A stretch of DNA of 64,000 bases from Rutidosis leptorrhynchoides (taxonomy: Eukaryota; Streptophyta; Magnoliopsida; Asterales; Asteraceae), in NCBI RefSeq assembly GCF_046630445.1, contig NC_092335.1, positions 37,286,001 through 37,350,000 on the forward strand. The letters run 5' to 3'. Under the pieces are notes generated by a model. The model made no database searches. It had not been told where the DNA came from and was given only the letters and a program-made list of their open reading frames with translations. Below, piece after piece: positions 61,689 through 64,000 of this stretch. Made by a program: the position numbers and the translations under genes. Within the stretch, counting starts at the first letter, position 1. Every line of letters starts with the position of its first letter.

Positions 61689-61850
61689 TTTTTTTTTTTT
61701 TTTGAAAGGCAAGTAAATTTTATTAAAAATATAAAAGGTACACGAGATAAAAAACTAGCAAGGAGCTAGACAGGACAACCCACAACCGCACAATTATCAT
61801 AGAAATTATTTGAACTAAACGTGCTAGAAACTTTGTATCAAAACAATCCT
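61689..61850 (-). mobile_element. 3' end of an L1-type LINE
   Basis: A T run (61689-61703) followed by GAAAGGCAAGTAAATTTTAT and a 3'-untranslated-like region. On the minus strand it ends TAATAAAATTTACTTGCCTTTC plus poly(A), the usual plant L1 tail. The 5' limit is uncertain. Confidence 0.6.
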
Positions 61851-62288
61851 TCTTCTTAAAGTTCGCTTATGAAAAAAATTTAACTTGCCACCACAAAAAG
61901 GGTCATCTTTTATTATTTTGTAATTATGTTAAATGTTTCAAACATAAACTATTTTGATAATGCGAACTACTACGTACATTGAGAATTTCATATTCAGCTC
62001 AAATATAATTAGTGTAAACTAAATAAATTAATCATATGCTATTAGGAGTTTAAGATTAAACATTCATGGACCAAGGTTCATTCCATATAAATATTCATCA
62101 ACTACGAGTTTAAGATTAAAAATTTATAATTACAACATAATCAAATTAGTTTAATTAAAATGATTTGAAGAGTTGTATGTATTAAATAAAGATTTCAAGG
62201 AGTTTCAATCCATACGACAGATTTTGACTCATTCCCATGTTAACTAAATTTTCATGGCTCATTACCAATTATCATCAAATAATACTAA
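61851..62288. other. AT-rich intergenic sequence
   Basis: Short repeated phrase GAGTTTAAGATTAAA (about 62046 and 62106). Nothing else seen. Confidence 0.4.
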
Positions 62289-64000
62289 CTAGTTGTTTAC
62301 CCTCGCTTCGCGCCGGGGGTTCAGTTTTCAATGTATTTTATTGCGTTTAGTTTAACGATGATGTCGTTGAAGCGCAACTCGAGTCGAACTAAAAGGTATA
62401 ACCCGTCAAAGATTTAAATGTTATTTTAAATTAATAATATAGGTGCATCTCTGCGGGTGGAGAAAAATATAACGGAAACCAAAAAAGAAAAAATAAAAAA
62501 AATTTGTTACAACGGGTAGAGAAAAATATAAAGGAAACAATCGTACCTATTCATATTTTTTGCCTAGTAGATATTTGTTGCTTCTAATTATAAAGAAACC
62601 ATCGGTACTATTCATATTTTTTGTCTAGTAGATATTTGCTGCGGGTGAAGAAAAATATAAAGAAATCCAAAAAAGAAAAAAATGGGGGAAAAAACTGTTA
62701 AAAAAAAAAAATTGCTACAGTACCGTGAATAGTACTGATGACGTGAATAGTGACCGGTGTGCAACCATTGTTGTGCAATGTACAAGTGATTAAAGCGTGC
62801 GAGTAGTATTATTCATAACTTTTGTCTATTGAATAGTGACCAGTATACAACCATTGTGCGATGTATAAGTGATTAAAGCGTGCGAATAGTACTATTCATA
62901 ATTAGCATGAGCATTCTACTATTCACAAGGGTATAACAGTCTTTTTACACTGACTACGTAAGGGTAATTTGATAATTTTACATTTAAAATTTTCCATTTA
63001 ACATTTGTTATTACATAAACAACACACAACCAGTTCCAACCTCCTTCAAAAACAACCAACTACTTCCGCACACCGCCACCCACGGCGCCGTTTTACCATC
63101 ACGTCGTCACCACCGTCATCCACTACCGGATCTAATACACCACCACCACTGATAACCACCATCAACCACTTCTATGCATAAAGAACTATCAAAATCCAAC
63201 ATAGGTTAACCTGTTCCGTGCTTGGCATATTCACACTCCTCCAATTCTCAAAAGATGCTAAAGATCTACCAAGTGCATCTGAACGTGATCCAGTTGTTTT
63301 GTCATCAACAAACCTAGCAATCCTGATATTACCCATTTCTACAACATGGAAGAGTATCCCTAAACCTTCACCACATTCTACACAAACTCCTGACCTATCC
63401 ATTTCTAGTTTACACAAGAAAACCTGATTATTGCTGTGTACTTCCGGTATCTATATATTTTTCACCAATATGGGTTGACCCACGAAAAAGAATTTATACT
63501 TGCACTAGGATCCAATTGAATCCAAGCATCATTAATGAAACCAGATATGCAAATTCTTATTATTCTGCTTGTTGTTCTGTTTTCAATCCTGTCAAAAGAA
63601 TTTCACATATAAGCAAAGTAGGGATAAATCTTTGCTGGCCTGAACTACTGAAGTTAGATGATTTAAAACTCATATGTTAGCTACCTGATAGGCACATCTT
63701 TTGGCCCACGTCCGAAACGCAATCCCTCTTCATAACCTGAAATTTTCAGTTCTCAAAATATCTTGAGTACCATCTTCTTTTTCCAGAACCAGAAATATAG
63801 TGTCCTCCCTCTTAATTTGAACAGGTTATGACCATTCTGTATCTTCAGCACGGATCTACAAAACAAATGACCATTCTGTAAAGAATGATTTAACAATAAA
63901 AGTTTAATGTACTTTCACATTGAGGAATCAATATGGAAGTAACAGAAGTGACCAAGCAAGAAAAACTCTCTGATTCATTCCATGAACTCGTGCGAAAGAA
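62289..64000 (-). mobile_element. Helitron (3' end) with a gene fragment inside; right end not in window
   Basis: On the minus strand the element ends with a GC-rich imperfect hairpin (CCCCCGGCGCGAAGCGAGGG), then TAAACAA, then CTAG, then host T (62288). This is the classical Helitron 3' terminus. The part from 62400 to 62950 is repeat-rich and non-coding (GTGAATAGT, AGTGATTAAAGCGTGCGA twice). The 5' TC end was not found. The VPS13 fragment at 63211-63855 has the same orientation and may be captured cargo. The end itself is well supported; the extent is inferred. Confidence 0.55.
63211..63855 (-). pseudogene. VPS13-like gene fragment
   Basis: Minus-strand exons with clear splice sites. 63855-63685: EDTEWS, stop, PVQIKREDTIFLVLEKEDGT, then, after a one-base shift near 63744, GYEEGLRFGRGPKDVPI. 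63588-63466: IENRTTSRIIRICISGF, then NDAWIQLDPSAS and FSWVNPY. 63423-63211: LCKLEMDRSGVCVECGEGLG, then ILFHVVEMGNIRIARFVDD. These match the SHR-binding region of plant VPS13 proteins (GYEEGSRF, IENRT, DAWIQL-P, NFSWEDPYG, LLFHV), which are lipid-transfer proteins at membrane contacts. One stop, one shift and a phase mismatch between the last two exons say it is dead or a fragment. The rest of the gene was not found to the left. Confidence 0.7.

Overview
This is a plant nuclear, repeat-dominated window. The evidence is intron-bearing fragments of plant host genes (NOT4, kinesin-4, VPS13, Aux/IAA), plant-type Ty3/gypsy (Tekay and Athila) and Ty1/copia retrotransposons, an L1-type LINE, a hAT MITE and Helitron ends. 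The style of the Tekay and Athila elements suggests a eudicot, probably Asteraceae; that assignment is from memory and was not tested. No complete ordinary host gene is visible.

Layout. (1) 1-20350: a minus-strand tandem array of one Tekay family with ~3.25 kb LTRs. Copy A runs off the left edge and copy B is complete from end to end. They share the LTR at 5046-8296, giving internal-LTR-internal-LTR, followed by a partial older LTR (18171-20350). Both copies carry two extra ORFs between the primer-binding site and gag: an acidic protein (called ORF0 here) and an F-box protein. (2) 20351-27715: an Athila element (minus), interrupted on its left by the Tekay material, itself inserted in an old gypsy remnant (27716-29180). 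(3) 29340-29899: a hAT MITE with a clean 8-bp target duplication. (4) 31022-35745: a small Aux/IAA fragment, then a minus-strand chimeric gene that places the first coding exon of NOT4 in frame ahead of the tail exons of a kinesin-4. (5) 35816-41790: a Helitron end, then a 5'-truncated LINE split by a 3250-bp solo LTR of the same Tekay family, with target duplication TCTGG. (6) 42619-60454: a copia element (minus) with target duplication TAACC, carrying a nearly whole, very young second Tekay family (element C, plus strand, 42900-54130, target duplication GAGAT). Element C also has an ORF0 but no F-box gene. (7) 60455-64000: two LINE tails, a Helitron 3' end and a decayed VPS13 fragment reaching the right edge.

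The most interesting signals are: (a) the ORF0 leader gene shared by two diverged Tekay families, with an immediately preceding AUG-UGA mini-ORF; (b) the F-box gene carried by one family; (c) a near-copy of the polypurine tract sequence placed upstream of gag in both families; (d) the open, in-frame NOT4-kinesin chimera.
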